Source: Devosia marina (GTDB taxonomy: Bacteria > Pseudomonadota > Alphaproteobacteria > Rhizobiales > Devosiaceae). Taken from it: 64,000 nucleotides of DNA. Positions 35,281 to 43,905 of the stretch are shown piece after piece. The stretch is from the NCBI RefSeq assembly GCF_009758415.1, contig NZ_WQRF01000003.1, forward strand, positions 248,001 to 312,000, given 5' to 3'. The translations under genes and the position numbers were made by a program. The notes under the pieces are model-generated. The model was not told where the DNA came from. It did no database searches and saw nothing but the letters and a program-made list of their open reading frames with translations. Position 1 is the stretch's first letter; every line of letters begins with the position of its first letter.

Positions 35281-35826
35281 CTATAGAATGTGTAAGTAGC
35301 TTTCATCTGTTGATATTGAAATAGAGGCGTTTATTCCGAGGCACTGGATCGGCTTTTTCCAGTTAATGATGTTTAGTCGTTGTCCGTTGACGCGAACACT
35401 GGAGTCTTTAAATGCAAGAATGTCGACTATTGATCGATCATTAATGAATAGCAATACAAGACGATACAAAGGAGTCGGCCAAGGCGGCTCAAATGTCGGC
35501 TCAAGTATCGGAATGGGGCGTCGCGAAGAGTCTAGATCTACACTTAAGAGCTCTTCGATTTGCTCTGGTGAACGCGTGCGTGGCCGCATGTGACGGTCGG
35601 TATCAAGAATCTGTACCAGACACAAACGATCCCAGTTGTTTGTGTGTATTTCAGATATCAGTATTGAATTTTGATTGGTCGCGAAATGCATTTCTATTTT
35701 GGAAAGAAAATTTCGTTCCCTTTCTCCGCCCATATATGTCCATTGCTGAACGTACAATACGTATATGGATATGGCTAAAATGATATAGACAAAAAGTAAT
35801 ATTCTGGTGCTTTTCGTTGTTCGCAT
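35281..35826 (-). CDS. Single-pass membrane protein upstream of the RTX gene
   Basis: A 181-residue protein with one N-terminal transmembrane helix (ILLFVYIILAISIYVLYV at about 9-26) after a positively charged start, so the remainder is probably periplasmic. No family is recognised. It ends 14 bases before the RTX start, which suggests co-transcription and a partnership, for instance as an immunity or accessory factor. The gene is visibly AT-richer than the surrounding DNA, a sign of separate acquisition. DNA at 35827-36008 upstream holds no gene. Confidence 0.6.
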   Translation of the reverse strand: MRTTKSTRILLFVYIILAISIYVLYVQQWTYMGGERERNFLSKIEMHFATNQNSILISEIHTNNWDRLCLVQILDTDRHMRPRTRSPEQIEELLSVDLDSSRRPIPILEPTFEPPWPTPLYRLVLLFINDRSIVDILAFKDSSVRVNGQRLNIINWKKPIQCLGINASISISTDESYLHIL

Positions 35827-36008
35827 AATGAGAGAAGTTATTGTAGTTGACGGTTATTATTGATCAAGATAATTGCAGATAAAAATATACTTATCAACCA
35901 AAATAGGGTTTACAGAAACGGTCGGTAATCATAGGCGCGGGGTTTAGACGAGGATTTGTGGCCTCTCGTGGAATTAAGTTGAGGAGAAGTATCGAATGGT
36001 CTGCACCC

Positions 36009-37538
36009 ATGCCCCACTCTCTCACCGACTTCACCCGCGATATCCCGCGTGGCATCGCCACGCGGTTTCTCAATCAACAGAGCGTGCCGCAAGCACGGTG
36101 GCAGGACCCGGCGCAGTTGGCGCGATCACCTGCTGTCGCATACGACTGTAACCGCCCCGGCGCGAAGGTGCTGGTCGGGGCGCTTGGCGAGAGGCTGATC
36201 GGCATTGAGGACAACCGCCATATGCTGACCGTCGCCGGGTCGCGGGCGGGCAAGTCGGTGATGCTGGTCGCGAATTTGATGTTCTATCGCGGCAGCGTGC
36301 TGGCGCTCGATCCCAAGGGGGAGTTGGCGAACCTGACCGCGCGCCGCCGTGCGGCGCTGGGGCAGGATGTGCATGTGCTGGACCCGTTTCTCACCTGTCG
36401 TGACCATGTCGCGCCGTACCGCAAGCGCTACAACCCGCTGGCGATGCTGCGTATCGACAGCGACACGGTGATCGAGGATGCGGGGATGATCGCGGACGCG
36501 CTGGTCGTGCCGTCCGCGGGCAAGGACCCGCACTGGGATGAGAGCGCACGCAATTTCATCGAAGGTCTGATCCTGCATATCGCGAGCGACGCGTCGTTTG
36601 AGGGGCGGCGGACGCTGGTGACACTGCGCGACCTGCTGCGCGATGCGATGATCGCCACGGACGGCGATGACGAGGCCTTCGCCCTCGAAGACGCGATGTT
36701 CGCCAATGCCGAGCGCCTGTCGCGGGATGCTGATACCGACGATCTCGCCAATGCGATCGAGAGCGCGGCGCGGGAGTTCTACGAGAAGCCCGACCGGGAA
36801 CGGGCGAGTGTGCTCTCGACCGCGCGGCGGCACACGAAGTTCCTGGACTACAAGGCGATGCGACGGGTGCTGTCGGGGCACGATTTCGACCTGGCCGACC
36901 TGAAGCGCGCGGCCAGAGGGCAAACGCTCTATCTCTGCCTGCCCGCCAGCCGCATGGGGCTGTGCAATCGCTGGCTGCGCCTGTTCGTCAACCAGCTGCT
37001 CGACGCGATGGAGCGCGAGCGCGCGAAGCCCGCCGCCCCGGTGCTCGTCTGCCTCGACGAGTTCCCGGTGCTGGGCCATATGCGCCAGCTGGAGGATGCG
37101 GCGGGGCAGATCGCATCGTTCGATGTGAAGCTGTGGGTGTTCTTGCAGGACTGGGGCCAGGGCAAGGCGCTGTATGGGGAGCGCTGGGAGACGTTCGCCG
37201 GCAATGCCGGCTTGCTCCAGTTCTTCGGCAATAATGACCTGATGACGATGGAGTATGTCTCGCGCCGGCTCGGCAAGACGATGGTCGCCGTCACCCGCGA
37301 GGGCGAAGTCGGCCCGGACCAGAGTGCCGCCGGCCTTTCGGGCCGCTCGGAGAGTATCGAGCTGCACGATTTGCTGACGCCGGAGGAAGTCAGCCGCCTG
37401 TTCGCGCGCTCCGACCGGCTGAAGCGGCAGCTGGTGATCTGGGCGGGCTACCACCCGATGATATTGCAGCGGGTGGAGTATTTCGACGCCACCAGCCCGC
37501 TGCATGCGCTGTTCGCCGGGAAGTATGACCCGGCCTAG
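36009..37538 (+). CDS. Type IV secretion coupling protein, VirD4/TraG family
   Basis: A 509-residue protein with Walker A GSRAGKSVM at about 77 and Walker B VLVCLDEFPVLGHM at about 346, plus GSVLALDPKGEL, the arrangement of VirD4/TraG coupling proteins. It would link the relaxosome to a mating channel. It lacks the usual N-terminal membrane helices, like some soluble TraG-type proteins of mobilizable elements. The start is uncertain: ATG at 36009 or GTG at 35958. No mating-pair-formation gene is present, so the channel must come from another element. Confidence 0.82.
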   Translation: MPHSLTDFTRDIPRGIATRFLNQQSVPQARWQDPAQLARSPAVAYDCNRPGAKVLVGALGERLIGIEDNRHMLTVAGSRAGKSVMLVANLMFYRGSVLALDPKGELANLTARRRAALGQDVHVLDPFLTCRDHVAPYRKRYNPLAMLRIDSDTVIEDAGMIADALVVPSAGKDPHWDESARNFIEGLILHIASDASFEGRRTLVTLRDLLRDAMIATDGDDEAFALEDAMFANAERLSRDADTDDLANAIESAAREFYEKPDRERASVLSTARRHTKFLDYKAMRRVLSGHDFDLADLKRAARGQTLYLCLPASRMGLCNRWLRLFVNQLLDAMERERAKPAAPVLVCLDEFPVLGHMRQLEDAAGQIASFDVKLWVFLQDWGQGKALYGERWETFAGNAGLLQFFGNNDLMTMEYVSRRLGKTMVAVTREGEVGPDQSAAGLSGRSESIELHDLLTPEEVSRLFARSDRLKRQLVIWAGYHPMILQRVEYFDATSPLHALFAGKYDPA

Positions 37539-37924
37539 CGGGCGCGGCGATCCTTGCGCGTTATGGACGCCGCGTCGCCTGCGGGCTGGGCGTGCGGGTT
37601 CTGGCGGTATTGTTGGTCGTAGAGATAGCGGCCCAGCACGGGATTGTCCGCCACCTCCACAGCGAGCGTGGCGGGGGTGCGGCCCTGCCGGTCCTTGCGG
37701 GTGAAGTCGCACGGCCCCGCGGCGATCATAAGCTTGAGGATCGCGACGGCGTTGCGGGCAGCGGCGTAGTGAACGGCGCTCAGGCCCGTCTCCGGCTCCG
37801 GGTGGTCGAAGTCACGATAGCCGTCGGCGATCATGCGCTTGACGGCGCCGACATTGCCGGTGCGCACCGCCTCGATGAAGGCGGGCGGCAGAGGTGTGCG
37901 GCGGGCTTCGGTCTCATCGCTCAT
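37535..37924 (-). CDS. Ankyrin-repeat protein
   Basis: A 129-residue protein with about three ankyrin repeats (FIEAVRTGNVGAVKRMIADG, then TGLSAVHYAAARNAVAILKL, then RQGRTPATLAVEVADN). Such repeats bind other proteins; the partner is unknown. It is coupled to the upstream gene by an ATGA overlap and its stop overlaps the stop of the convergent coupling-protein gene by four bases. Confidence 0.8.
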   Translation of the reverse strand: MSDETEARRTPLPPAFIEAVRTGNVGAVKRMIADGYRDFDHPEPETGLSAVHYAAARNAVAILKLMIAAGPCDFTRKDRQGRTPATLAVEVADNPVLGRYLYDQQYRQNPHAQPAGDAASITRKDRRAR

Positions 37925-38766
37925 CGCACCGGCTCCTGCCGCTCGAACCGCCAGCTGTTCCATTGCGCCCAGGCGGCGACCAGTTCCGGCAGCGCCGGTT
38001 CCCCCTTGGCGTCACCGCCGAGGCGGATCATGCCGCGCGGCGGGGCGAAGGGGCCGTGCTCTAATATGTGAAGCGCGCGGGCGCTGCCCTGCTCGTCACT
38101 GTCGTCGGCCGGGAACAGGGTCCGCAGCGCGCCCGCGCCGCTCAGCCGGTCGCGCACGAGGATCAGCGCCTGCCCGCCCGCAAGCGCCACCGCCCAGCCG
38201 TCGCAGCGGGTCATCGCGGTGCTGGCCACCTTGAAGAAGCGGCGCAGTTCCACCGGGTGGCGCGTATGGGTGCGGGCCGTCGTGACATGGGTGACTTCCT
38301 CCGCCTCCAGGGCGCCGCTGCCGTTCAGGGCGATGGTCAGGAGCCGGTATTCGTTACGCCCGCCCGGCGCGTGCCGCACGGCAAGGTAATCGCCGCACAG
38401 CCCCTGCGGGTCGGGCAGGCTGCCATTGCCGAAGAAGGCGGCAAGGCCGTGCAACACCTGCACCGGCGCCTCGACCTGCTGAAGGTCGGCGTCGGTGACG
38501 TAGCCTTTTTCCTTGAGGAATGAAGTGGTCGCGTCCAGCCGTTCGCGGCTCAGGACCTGCGTGCCGGCCGCGAAGCGGCGCAGCGCCTCGCCGAGCACGG
38601 CGAAGTCGTCTTCCCGGTCATAGAAGGATCGCGGCACGGACTCGGCGTCGGCGATATCCAGCGCGACCTGGTGCCACGGGCGCTTGCGCCCGCCCATGCG
38701 GGTGTCACTGCGATAGCGCAGCAGGCGGTCCCGCAGCCGCCTGATGATGGCATCTCCATACTCCAT
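37921..38766 (-). CDS. Hypothetical protein of integrative elements, 281 residues
   Basis: Starts MEYGDAIIRRLRDRLLRYR at 38766. The N-terminal third is basic and helical; the remainder looks like a mixed alpha/beta domain (EYRLLTIALNGSG, WAVALAGGQALILVRDRL). I recognise no catalytic motif. Its co-transcription with the ankyrin protein and location beside the coupling protein suggest a role in transfer or its control. The frame extends thirteen codons further upstream without a better start. Confidence 0.6.
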   Translation of the reverse strand: MEYGDAIIRRLRDRLLRYRSDTRMGGRKRPWHQVALDIADAESVPRSFYDREDDFAVLGEALRRFAAGTQVLSRERLDATTSFLKEKGYVTDADLQQVEAPVQVLHGLAAFFGNGSLPDPQGLCGDYLAVRHAPGGRNEYRLLTIALNGSGALEAEEVTHVTTARTHTRHPVELRRFFKVASTAMTRCDGWAVALAGGQALILVRDRLSGAGALRTLFPADDSDEQGSARALHILEHGPFAPPRGMIRLGGDAKGEPALPELVAAWAQWNSWRFERQEPVR

Positions 38767-38875
38767 GTCCGGCTCCGCCCGACGCGGTTTGCGCGAGGAA
38801 TACAAGCCGCAATCGCGCTTATTTTTCGCTCAGACGCAGCAAAAGACAAGTCCTTACGAAGAAAGGAGCGCTGGC

Positions 38876-39565
38876 ATGGCCCGCTATACATCGCCGTTCG
38901 ACGGCGCGCCGTGGACGCGCCAGTATGAGGATGCCGACGGCAATCTCGCCTTCACCATCGAGGCGCGGGCGCTCACCCCCCTGCGCGCCCGCATCGCCGA
39001 TGGCTGTGCCGGTGTGTGCATCGCCTATCACGTCGTGATGGGCGTGGTCTTCGGCATCCGCGAAGCCAACCCGTGGTGGACCATCGTAATGACCGGCGGC
39101 GCGCTCGCCGGCCAGGGCATCATCCGCAGCTGGATCGGGGAGATGTTCGAGCGCCGCGCGCTGATGACCATCACCACCGACAGTTTCGCGGTGCAGCGCC
39201 GCCGGTTCGGGCGGTGGGAGCGTTTCGACCGCCGCCACGCCCACCGCTTCGCGCTCGTGCCGCACGACAAGGCGCGGCGCGAGCAGGCAGAGCACGACTA
39301 TGAGCAGCGCGTCGACCAGGCGCGGGGCCGGCCGCAATTCCGGACGCCCTACTACCAGGAGTCCTACATCGTCACCTTCGAATATCTCGGCCAGCGCCAT
39401 GACCTGATGGCCGTCTATGGCCGCAAGACAGCGCTCGCGATCCTCGCCCGCCTCAAGGCGTGTGACGAGGTGGTCGAAGCGCAGGCGCGCAAGGGCAAGG
39501 GCGTGGCCCTCACCCCCGCGCAGGAATGGGGCGAGCAGCCGGGCGACATCCCGGAGCACGCCTGA
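38876..39565 (+). CDS. Inner-membrane hypothetical protein
   Basis: A 229-residue protein beginning MARYTSPFDGAPWTRQYE after GAAAGGAGCGC. Two hydrophobic segments (about 43-58 and 64-80) form a hairpin in the membrane, followed by a basic cytoplasmic domain with a conserved-looking YYQESYIVTFEYLGQRHDL. Similar proteins are found in other alphaproteobacterial elements, without known function. The annotated frame opens further upstream at 38744, which overlaps the divergent gene and is not used. Confidence 0.65.
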   Translation: MARYTSPFDGAPWTRQYEDADGNLAFTIEARALTPLRARIADGCAGVCIAYHVVMGVVFGIREANPWWTIVMTGGALAGQGIIRSWIGEMFERRALMTITTDSFAVQRRRFGRWERFDRRHAHRFALVPHDKARREQAEHDYEQRVDQARGRPQFRTPYYQESYIVTFEYLGQRHDLMAVYGRKTALAILARLKACDEVVEAQARKGKGVALTPAQEWGEQPGDIPEHA

Positions 39566-39582
39566 GGGAAAGGAGTAGGAAG

Positions 39583-39798
39583 ATGATCCATGACAGGAAT
39601 GCCATGCAGCAGGCATGGCTGACCGAGCTTGACCCGCACTACATCCCCAGCCACCCGGCGGCGCTCGCCGCCAAGGCGGCGCGGGAGGTCGAGCGCGGCA
39701 GCCGCGCCCGCAGCGCGGCCCCGGCAGCGGGCGGTTCGTCCGCGCTCGGCTGGGTCGTGATCGCGATCGTGCTGATCGCGCTCTGCGGCGGCGGCTGA
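39583..39798 (+). CDS. Small C-terminally anchored membrane protein
   Basis: 71 residues: a basic N-terminal part (MIHDRNAMQQAWLTELDP) and a C-terminal hydrophobic stretch (ALGWVVIAIVLIALCGGG). GGAAAGGAGTAGG upstream is a strong ribosome site. It lies 17 bases after the previous gene and is likely co-transcribed. Function is unknown. Confidence 0.6.
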   Translation: MIHDRNAMQQAWLTELDPHYIPSHPAALAAKAAREVERGSRARSAAPAAGGSSALGWVVIAIVLIALCGGG

Positions 39799-39829
39799 GA
39801 TGCGCGCCGCAATGTGGGAAGGCCGCCGC

Positions 39830-40744
39830 TCACGCGGCGACCTCCTGCGGGCGGGCGAGCCCGTGCAGGTAATCGATCGCGCGCTGCGCGTGTGCGGCGG
39901 CGGTGAAGACGGCGCGCTTGTCGTCCTTCAGCACCGCCAGCCAGTGCCCGATATAGGCGGCATGGTCGGCGCGATCCTCCAGCGCCAGCCCAAGGTCGGC
40001 GCACAGGAACGCGGCGCCGAGCTCGGCGACCAGCTCTTCGCGGGCGTAGCCGTCATCGCCGAAGCGCTTGCGCCCGAAGTCGCGGTCAAGCCGGGTGGCA
40101 TGGCGCGTCCAGTGCGTCGCCTCGTGGGCGAGCGTCGCGTAGTAGGCCTGCGCGTCGCGGAAGGCTTCGAAGGGCGGCATCTGGATGTAGTCCAGCGCAG
40201 GGCTGTAATAGGCGCTGTCGCCGCCATGCCTGATATCGGCGCGCGTGGCCGCGAAGTAGGTTTCGGCGTCGGCGATGCGCTCGTCCGGGTTACGGCTGCT
40301 CTCGGCGAGCGCGTAGAAGTGGCCCGGCAGGCCCTCGATCTGCTGGACGTTGAAGACCGTGTAGGCCTTGAGGAACGGGACGGTGCGTTCGATATCGTCG
40401 CCGGTGGCCTCATCCGTCTCGGCACGGGTGATGGTGTTGGCGTAGACCACCGGCGATCCCTTCTCGCCCTTACGGACATGGCCGCCCAGTTCGATCGCCT
40501 GGCGGAAGGTCATCCAGATCGGCGCGCTGAACGAGCCGCTCATCGCGGACGCCCACAGCGTCAGGACGTTGATGCCGGCATAAGGCTGGCCGTTGTGCCG
40601 AAGGGGCCGCGACACATGCCCGGCGGCGTGGGCGGCGTTCCAGGGCTGGGTCCAGGGTTTCACGCCCTGCTCAAGGGCGGCGATGATCTGGTTGGTGATG
40701 CGGCTGTAGATGTCCTGCCGCGGGGTTTGCGTTTTGTCCGACAT
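39830..40744 (-). CDS. ardC: ArdC-type antirestriction protein
   Basis: A 304-residue protein. The N-terminal part (DIYSRITNQIIAALEQGVKPW, then NGQPYAGINVLTLW) is the ArdC ssDNA-binding domain. The C-terminal domain has HEATHWTRH at about 220, the HExxH zinc site of the associated metallopeptidase-like fold. ArdC proteins protect incoming single-stranded DNA from host restriction during conjugation. The ATG at 40744 follows AAAGGAGACAGGTC. It has the repeated leader, linking its regulation to parB and the 30.5 kb gene. Confidence 0.9.
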   Translation of the reverse strand: MSDKTQTPRQDIYSRITNQIIAALEQGVKPWTQPWNAAHAAGHVSRPLRHNGQPYAGINVLTLWASAMSGSFSAPIWMTFRQAIELGGHVRKGEKGSPVVYANTITRAETDEATGDDIERTVPFLKAYTVFNVQQIEGLPGHFYALAESSRNPDERIADAETYFAATRADIRHGGDSAYYSPALDYIQMPPFEAFRDAQAYYATLAHEATHWTRHATRLDRDFGRKRFGDDGYAREELVAELGAAFLCADLGLALEDRADHAAYIGHWLAVLKDDKRAVFTAAAHAQRAIDYLHGLARPQEVAA

Positions 40745-40905
40745 GACCTGTCTCCTTTGCGTCGGGGTTCCTCAAGACGCGGCAAGGAAGGACGGGCGGC
40801 CGAGACGGACGGTCAGGCCCTAACACGGTCCCGGCGCTCAAGCGGCGGGAGTGGTGCGGGCGGGGTTTGAGCGGCCGGCGCGCCCGGCCAGGACTCGCGT
40901 CGATC
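40745..40905 (-). promoter_or_regulatory. Conserved GC-rich leader of ardC (copy 3)
   Basis: CTCAAGACGC at 40771, AAGGACGGGCGG at 40788, TAACACGG at 40821 and GTGGTGCGGGCGGG at 40851 repeat the parB leader in the same order. GGCCGGCGCGCCCGGCC near 40876 closes it with an inverted repeat like the one at 5489. Confidence 0.6.
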
Positions 40906-40992
40906 CTTGAGAACCACCGCGCCTGAAGGAGCGGCAAAGGCAGGATGCAAAACGATCCGCGGCGTGGGACCGCGCAGGGAAGGAGCAAACAG

Positions 40993-41280
40993 ATGATGAG
41001 CTATGAGCAATGGAAGGCGCTGAACCCGCGCCAGAGGGCGAAGACCCCCGCCGTCGCCGGCGGCTACCTGCGGCCCCAGCACTACGTCACCATCAGCCTC
41101 GATGCGGACCTCGCCGCCTGGCTGCTGGAAAACGTCGTCGGGCGGAGTTCATTCACCGCCGATATAGAGGAGACCGTCATCACCGCCCTGCGGGTCATCA
41201 GGGGCGAGCTGGATGCCGGTGTGCTGGACGCCATCAAGGCCCAGGCCGGGGTCTCGGGCCGCAGACGGAAAAAGCCATAA
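40993..41280 (+). CDS. Ribbon-helix-helix-like small protein
   Basis: A 95-residue protein. HYVTISLDADLAAWLLENV followed by SSFTADIEETVITALRV has the strand-helix-helix rhythm of RHH DNA-binding proteins; the C-terminus is basic (RRRKKP). The start (40993 or the next codon) follows GGGAAGGAGC. It lies directly beside the integration site and could regulate integrase or transfer genes. The RHH assignment is by pattern. Confidence 0.55.
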   Translation: MMSYEQWKALNPRQRAKTPAVAGGYLRPQHYVTISLDADLAAWLLENVVGRSSFTADIEETVITALRVIRGELDAGVLDAIKAQAGVSGRRRKKP

Positions 41281-41292
41281 CGAACAAAGGGA

Positions 41293-41565
41293 CTTGCCAC
41301 AAACTCGCCACACGCAGAAAAAGATCGCCTCGGACAATCGAGGATTTCTGCGGGCTACAGCGGATTCTGAAAGTGGCGGGATGTGGCGCGTTTTTGGCGG
41401 TTATGAAAACGAAATCTGCCGCTAACTGCTTGATTTTAAAGTGGTGCCCAGGGACGGAATCGAACCGCCGACACGGGGATTTTCAATCCCCGAAAAACGT
41501 CGATTAAGTGCTTGATATAGATAGATTCCGCTATGCGCTTGCCACAAATTCGCCACACGCAGAAA
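41293..41565. repeat. attP-like region: two 28-base direct repeats around a tRNA-Phe fragment
   Basis: A 28-base sequence at 41293-41320 recurs at 41538-41565 with one mismatch. The right copy is the 3' end of the integrase gene. Between them lies a 3' fragment of tRNA-Phe. The repeats contain two GTGGC-type motifs each, as expected for arm-binding sites of a tyrosine recombinase. Confidence 0.6.
41442..41492 (-). tRNA. 3' fragment of tRNA-Phe(GAA), attachment core
   Basis: Reading the minus strand gives an anticodon stem-loop GGGGATTGAAAATCCCC with anticodon GAA, then TGTC, the T-arm TTCGATTCC and the acceptor end CTGGGCACCA. The 5' half (acceptor and D-arm) is missing, replaced by unrelated sequence, so this is not a working tRNA but the displaced 3' half used as an att core. 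Confidence 0.85.
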
Positions 41566-42712
41566 GCTGTGCGGCTATGATGTTGGCTCTTTCGGCCCGC
41601 AAATGCGTGTGATCCGAGAACAAATGGCCGTAGACGTCGAAGGTTATCTTGACAGAAGAATGCCCCATCAGCGCCTGTACTTCTTTTGGTGTTGCGCCGC
41701 TGTGAATTTCCAGGGACGCCCGCACGTGCCGCAATGACTTGAGCGGGTAGCGCGGCCGCCCAGCGGAATCAACGATTCCACAGGCGCGCTGCAACACGTA
41801 CCAGCCGCGATTGGTGATGTTGCCGTGGCTCTCGACCATGCCGGTTCCGGTCGGGAAGACCAGATCAAGCTCGCTATGCGGGCAGTGGGCTTTCCAGGCC
41901 CGCAGAGCATCGATGACGAGGTCCGGCATATGAATGGTTCGGTAGGAGGATGCTGACTTCGGCAGTCCAATCTCCCGCGTCTCCGTGGCATCCTGCGAAA
42001 CAGTGATCGTGCGCTTCTCGAAGTTCACGTCCCTCCAGGGCAGGCCGATCACCTCGCAAGGGCGCATGCCGGAGTAAGCCAAAACAAGGAAAAATGGCTC
42101 GTATCGCGCCCAGGCTTTCGCCGTTTGACGATTGGTGCTGTGCCTTAACTCCTGCGCCTTGGCCAACAAGGCCCGCACCTCTGCGAGGCTGGGAATCGCC
42201 ATATCTTCCTGCTTTTCGTGACGCTGGGAGATCAGAATGGCCGTGCTCTCTGCGGGGTCACTCCGAAGCCGCCCATCAGTCCGGGCTTGCGCCAGTATCG
42301 ACTTGAAGGAAGTCAGTATTTTCTTCGCGTACTTGCGCGAAAAATCCCGCAAGAGACTGTCACGAAACTCATCGCACGTGACCGGCGTTAATTGGTTCAG
42401 CCGCACATTGCCGATCCGGGCCGCGATGATCTCGACGTGCTCACGGTACTTTCTCAGTGTCGAACCTTCTACGGGCTCGCGACCCTTGCGGCCTGTGTTC
42501 TCGCACACATCCAGCCAACGGCTGGCCGCTTCGGAAATAGTGACCGTATCGCGATCATGGAGGAAATCATGATGACCGAGCGTTGCCACAAAGGCGTCGG
42601 CGTCCATGCGCCGCGCGAAAGATTTATAGCGGATATGCCCTGACACCGGCTCTTTATACCGGACCTGCCAGCCAACGCCGGATCGCCCTTTTCTTTTTCT
42701 GATGTCTGCCAT
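41531..42712 (-). CDS. Tyrosine recombinase (integrase) of the tRNA-Phe-targeted element
   Basis: A 393-residue integrase starting MADIRKRKGRSGVGWQVRY at 42712. It has an arm-type N-terminal domain, a core-binding domain and the catalytic domain: arginine in YSGMRPCEVIGL, LKSLRHVRASL carrying the second histidine and arginine, GHSS and the nucleophile in DVYGHLF. All catalytic residues appear present. The C-terminus overlaps the right direct repeat. It would insert DNA at tRNA-Phe. An alternative start at 42772 adds a weak N-terminus. Confidence 0.9.
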   Translation of the reverse strand: MADIRKRKGRSGVGWQVRYKEPVSGHIRYKSFARRMDADAFVATLGHHDFLHDRDTVTISEAASRWLDVCENTGRKGREPVEGSTLRKYREHVEIIAARIGNVRLNQLTPVTCDEFRDSLLRDFSRKYAKKILTSFKSILAQARTDGRLRSDPAESTAILISQRHEKQEDMAIPSLAEVRALLAKAQELRHSTNRQTAKAWARYEPFFLVLAYSGMRPCEVIGLPWRDVNFEKRTITVSQDATETREIGLPKSASSYRTIHMPDLVIDALRAWKAHCPHSELDLVFPTGTGMVESHGNITNRGWYVLQRACGIVDSAGRPRYPLKSLRHVRASLEIHSGATPKEVQALMGHSSVKITFDVYGHLFSDHTHLRAERANIIAAQLSACGEFVASA

Positions 42713-42768
42713 AATCAAACAATTGTTATTGTTATTTCTTAATATAGAACAAAAAGTGAACTTATAAG

Positions 42769-43011
42769 TCAATTCTTATTTCTGTACTGATTCTCCGCGT
42801 CTATTTGCAGCTGCCGGTAGATATTCACCAGTGTACCGCGCTCGATCTTTAGGGTTCCCTCGATCGGGTCGACGAAGAAGGGCAGCTTGCGGCACCCGGC
42901 GGCATCCTTGTCGGCTGCCCGCTTCATCTGGCGCGGGGTCAGTTCGACCCCCATTTCGGCCAGCACCTGCCGCGCCTGTTCAAGGCCGATATAATGCGGC
43001 GGCATTTGCAT
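42769..43011 (-). CDS. Excisionase-like small protein
   Basis: An 80-residue protein starting MQMPPHYIGLEQARQVLAEMGVELTPRQMKRAADKDAAGC, with the pattern of a helix followed by a winged turn, and a second strand (KLPFFVDPIEGTLKIERGTL). Proteins of this form upstream of integrase genes are directionality factors. The DNA between it and the integrase start is AT-rich and probably carries the integrase promoter. Assignment is by context and size. Confidence 0.5.
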   Translation of the reverse strand: MQMPPHYIGLEQARQVLAEMGVELTPRQMKRAADKDAAGCRKLPFFVDPIEGTLKIERGTLVNIYRQLQIDAENQYRNKN

Positions 43012-43051
43012 CCGCGCCCCCTTTTTCTCCTGTCTCCCGTGCGTCCTGTCG

Positions 43052-43294
43052 CTACCGCGGATCGTACTCTTCAGCGGCAGAGCGGTAGGCGCCTCTCTTC
43101 GTCACCTTCGTCACCGGACGACCGCGACGGTTGCGAGGAATGACTTTCTCGCCCACCTGGTCGATCGGATTGATGAACAGGACCACGCCGAAGGTGCGGC
43201 ACACCCTGTATTCATCTTCAATTTCATGGAAGGTCTCGAAGATCGCCTGACGCATTTCGGCGAAACTCATCTCGCCGAGTATCCTTATCTGCAT
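43052..43294 (-). CDS. Hypothetical protein upstream of the excisionase-like gene
   Basis: About 80 residues beginning MQIRILGEMSFAEMRQAIFE, with FGVVLFINPIDQVGEKVIPRNRRGRPVTKV in the middle. It includes a basic RNRRGRP stretch. No function is known; another in-frame ATG lies at 43318. The 285 bases between it and the next gene (43319-43603) are AT-rich near 43340-43370 and hold no other gene. Confidence 0.5.
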   Translation of the reverse strand: MQIRILGEMSFAEMRQAIFETFHEIEDEYRVCRTFGVVLFINPIDQVGEKVIPRNRRGRPVTKVTKRGAYRSAAEEYDPR

Positions 43295-43603
43295 CCAAAC
43301 ACTCAAAATAATCGTCATTAGAAATCACTCTCACTATTCTTAAATTATATCGCGGCCGCAGCCCTCCAATCAAATTTCAAAACCCCTCAAACCCGCACAA
43401 ACGCTCGTCTTCGCGCGTGCTGCGCCTGTCGCCACGCATGCGTCCGGCCGTGATCCGCGCCCGTCGCCGCCGCGACGCTGCGCGCCGTTTTCTTCCCGCT
43501 TCTCCTCTCCGCCCGACCACAGGGACCTCATCCGTCGATGATGTGTGTGACCGGGGCCGTTGAGGCCCTGATGGTCGGGGCCTCCGAGAAGAAGGAGAAT
43601 GCG

Positions 43604-43798
43604 ATGTCCCGCATCATCACTGTCAGCGAACTCAGCCACAAATCCCTGGCCGAACTGCATGCCCTGTACCGTCAGGTGCAGCTTGCACTGGCCCACGCGC
43701 AACCGGGCACGGAGGCGCACCGTCACGCGGTCGCGAGCCTCGATGCCGTCAGTCGGATGATCCGCCAGCGGCAGCAGGCGCCCGCGCCGCGGTTCTAA
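43604..43798 (+). CDS. Small conserved element protein, 64 residues
   Basis: Starts MSRIITVSELSHKSLAEL after GAAGAAGGAGAATGCG. A short helical protein (ELHALYRQVQLALAHAQ). Similar small proteins are common in alphaproteobacterial transposons and islands. No function is known. Confidence 0.6.
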   Translation: MSRIITVSELSHKSLAELHALYRQVQLALAHAQPGTEAHRHAVASLDAVSRMIRQRQQAPAPRF

Positions 43799-43905
43799 TG
43801 CCGGCCTGCCGGCCCGGTTGCCGCCGGGCCGGTTTCGCGGGGTTTCGGCGAGGAATGGCCCGCCGGAGCACCGCTATCTTCATTTCAGAGGAAAGGAGGC
43901 GACGG

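Noticed and set aside
36126-37712. Long minus-strand open frame opposite the coupling protein.
   Set aside because: The plus frame holds Walker A and B motifs of VirD4; the minus product is low-complexity.
41442-41492. Treating the tRNA-Phe match as a complete tRNA gene.
   Set aside because: The acceptor 5' strand and D-arm are absent.
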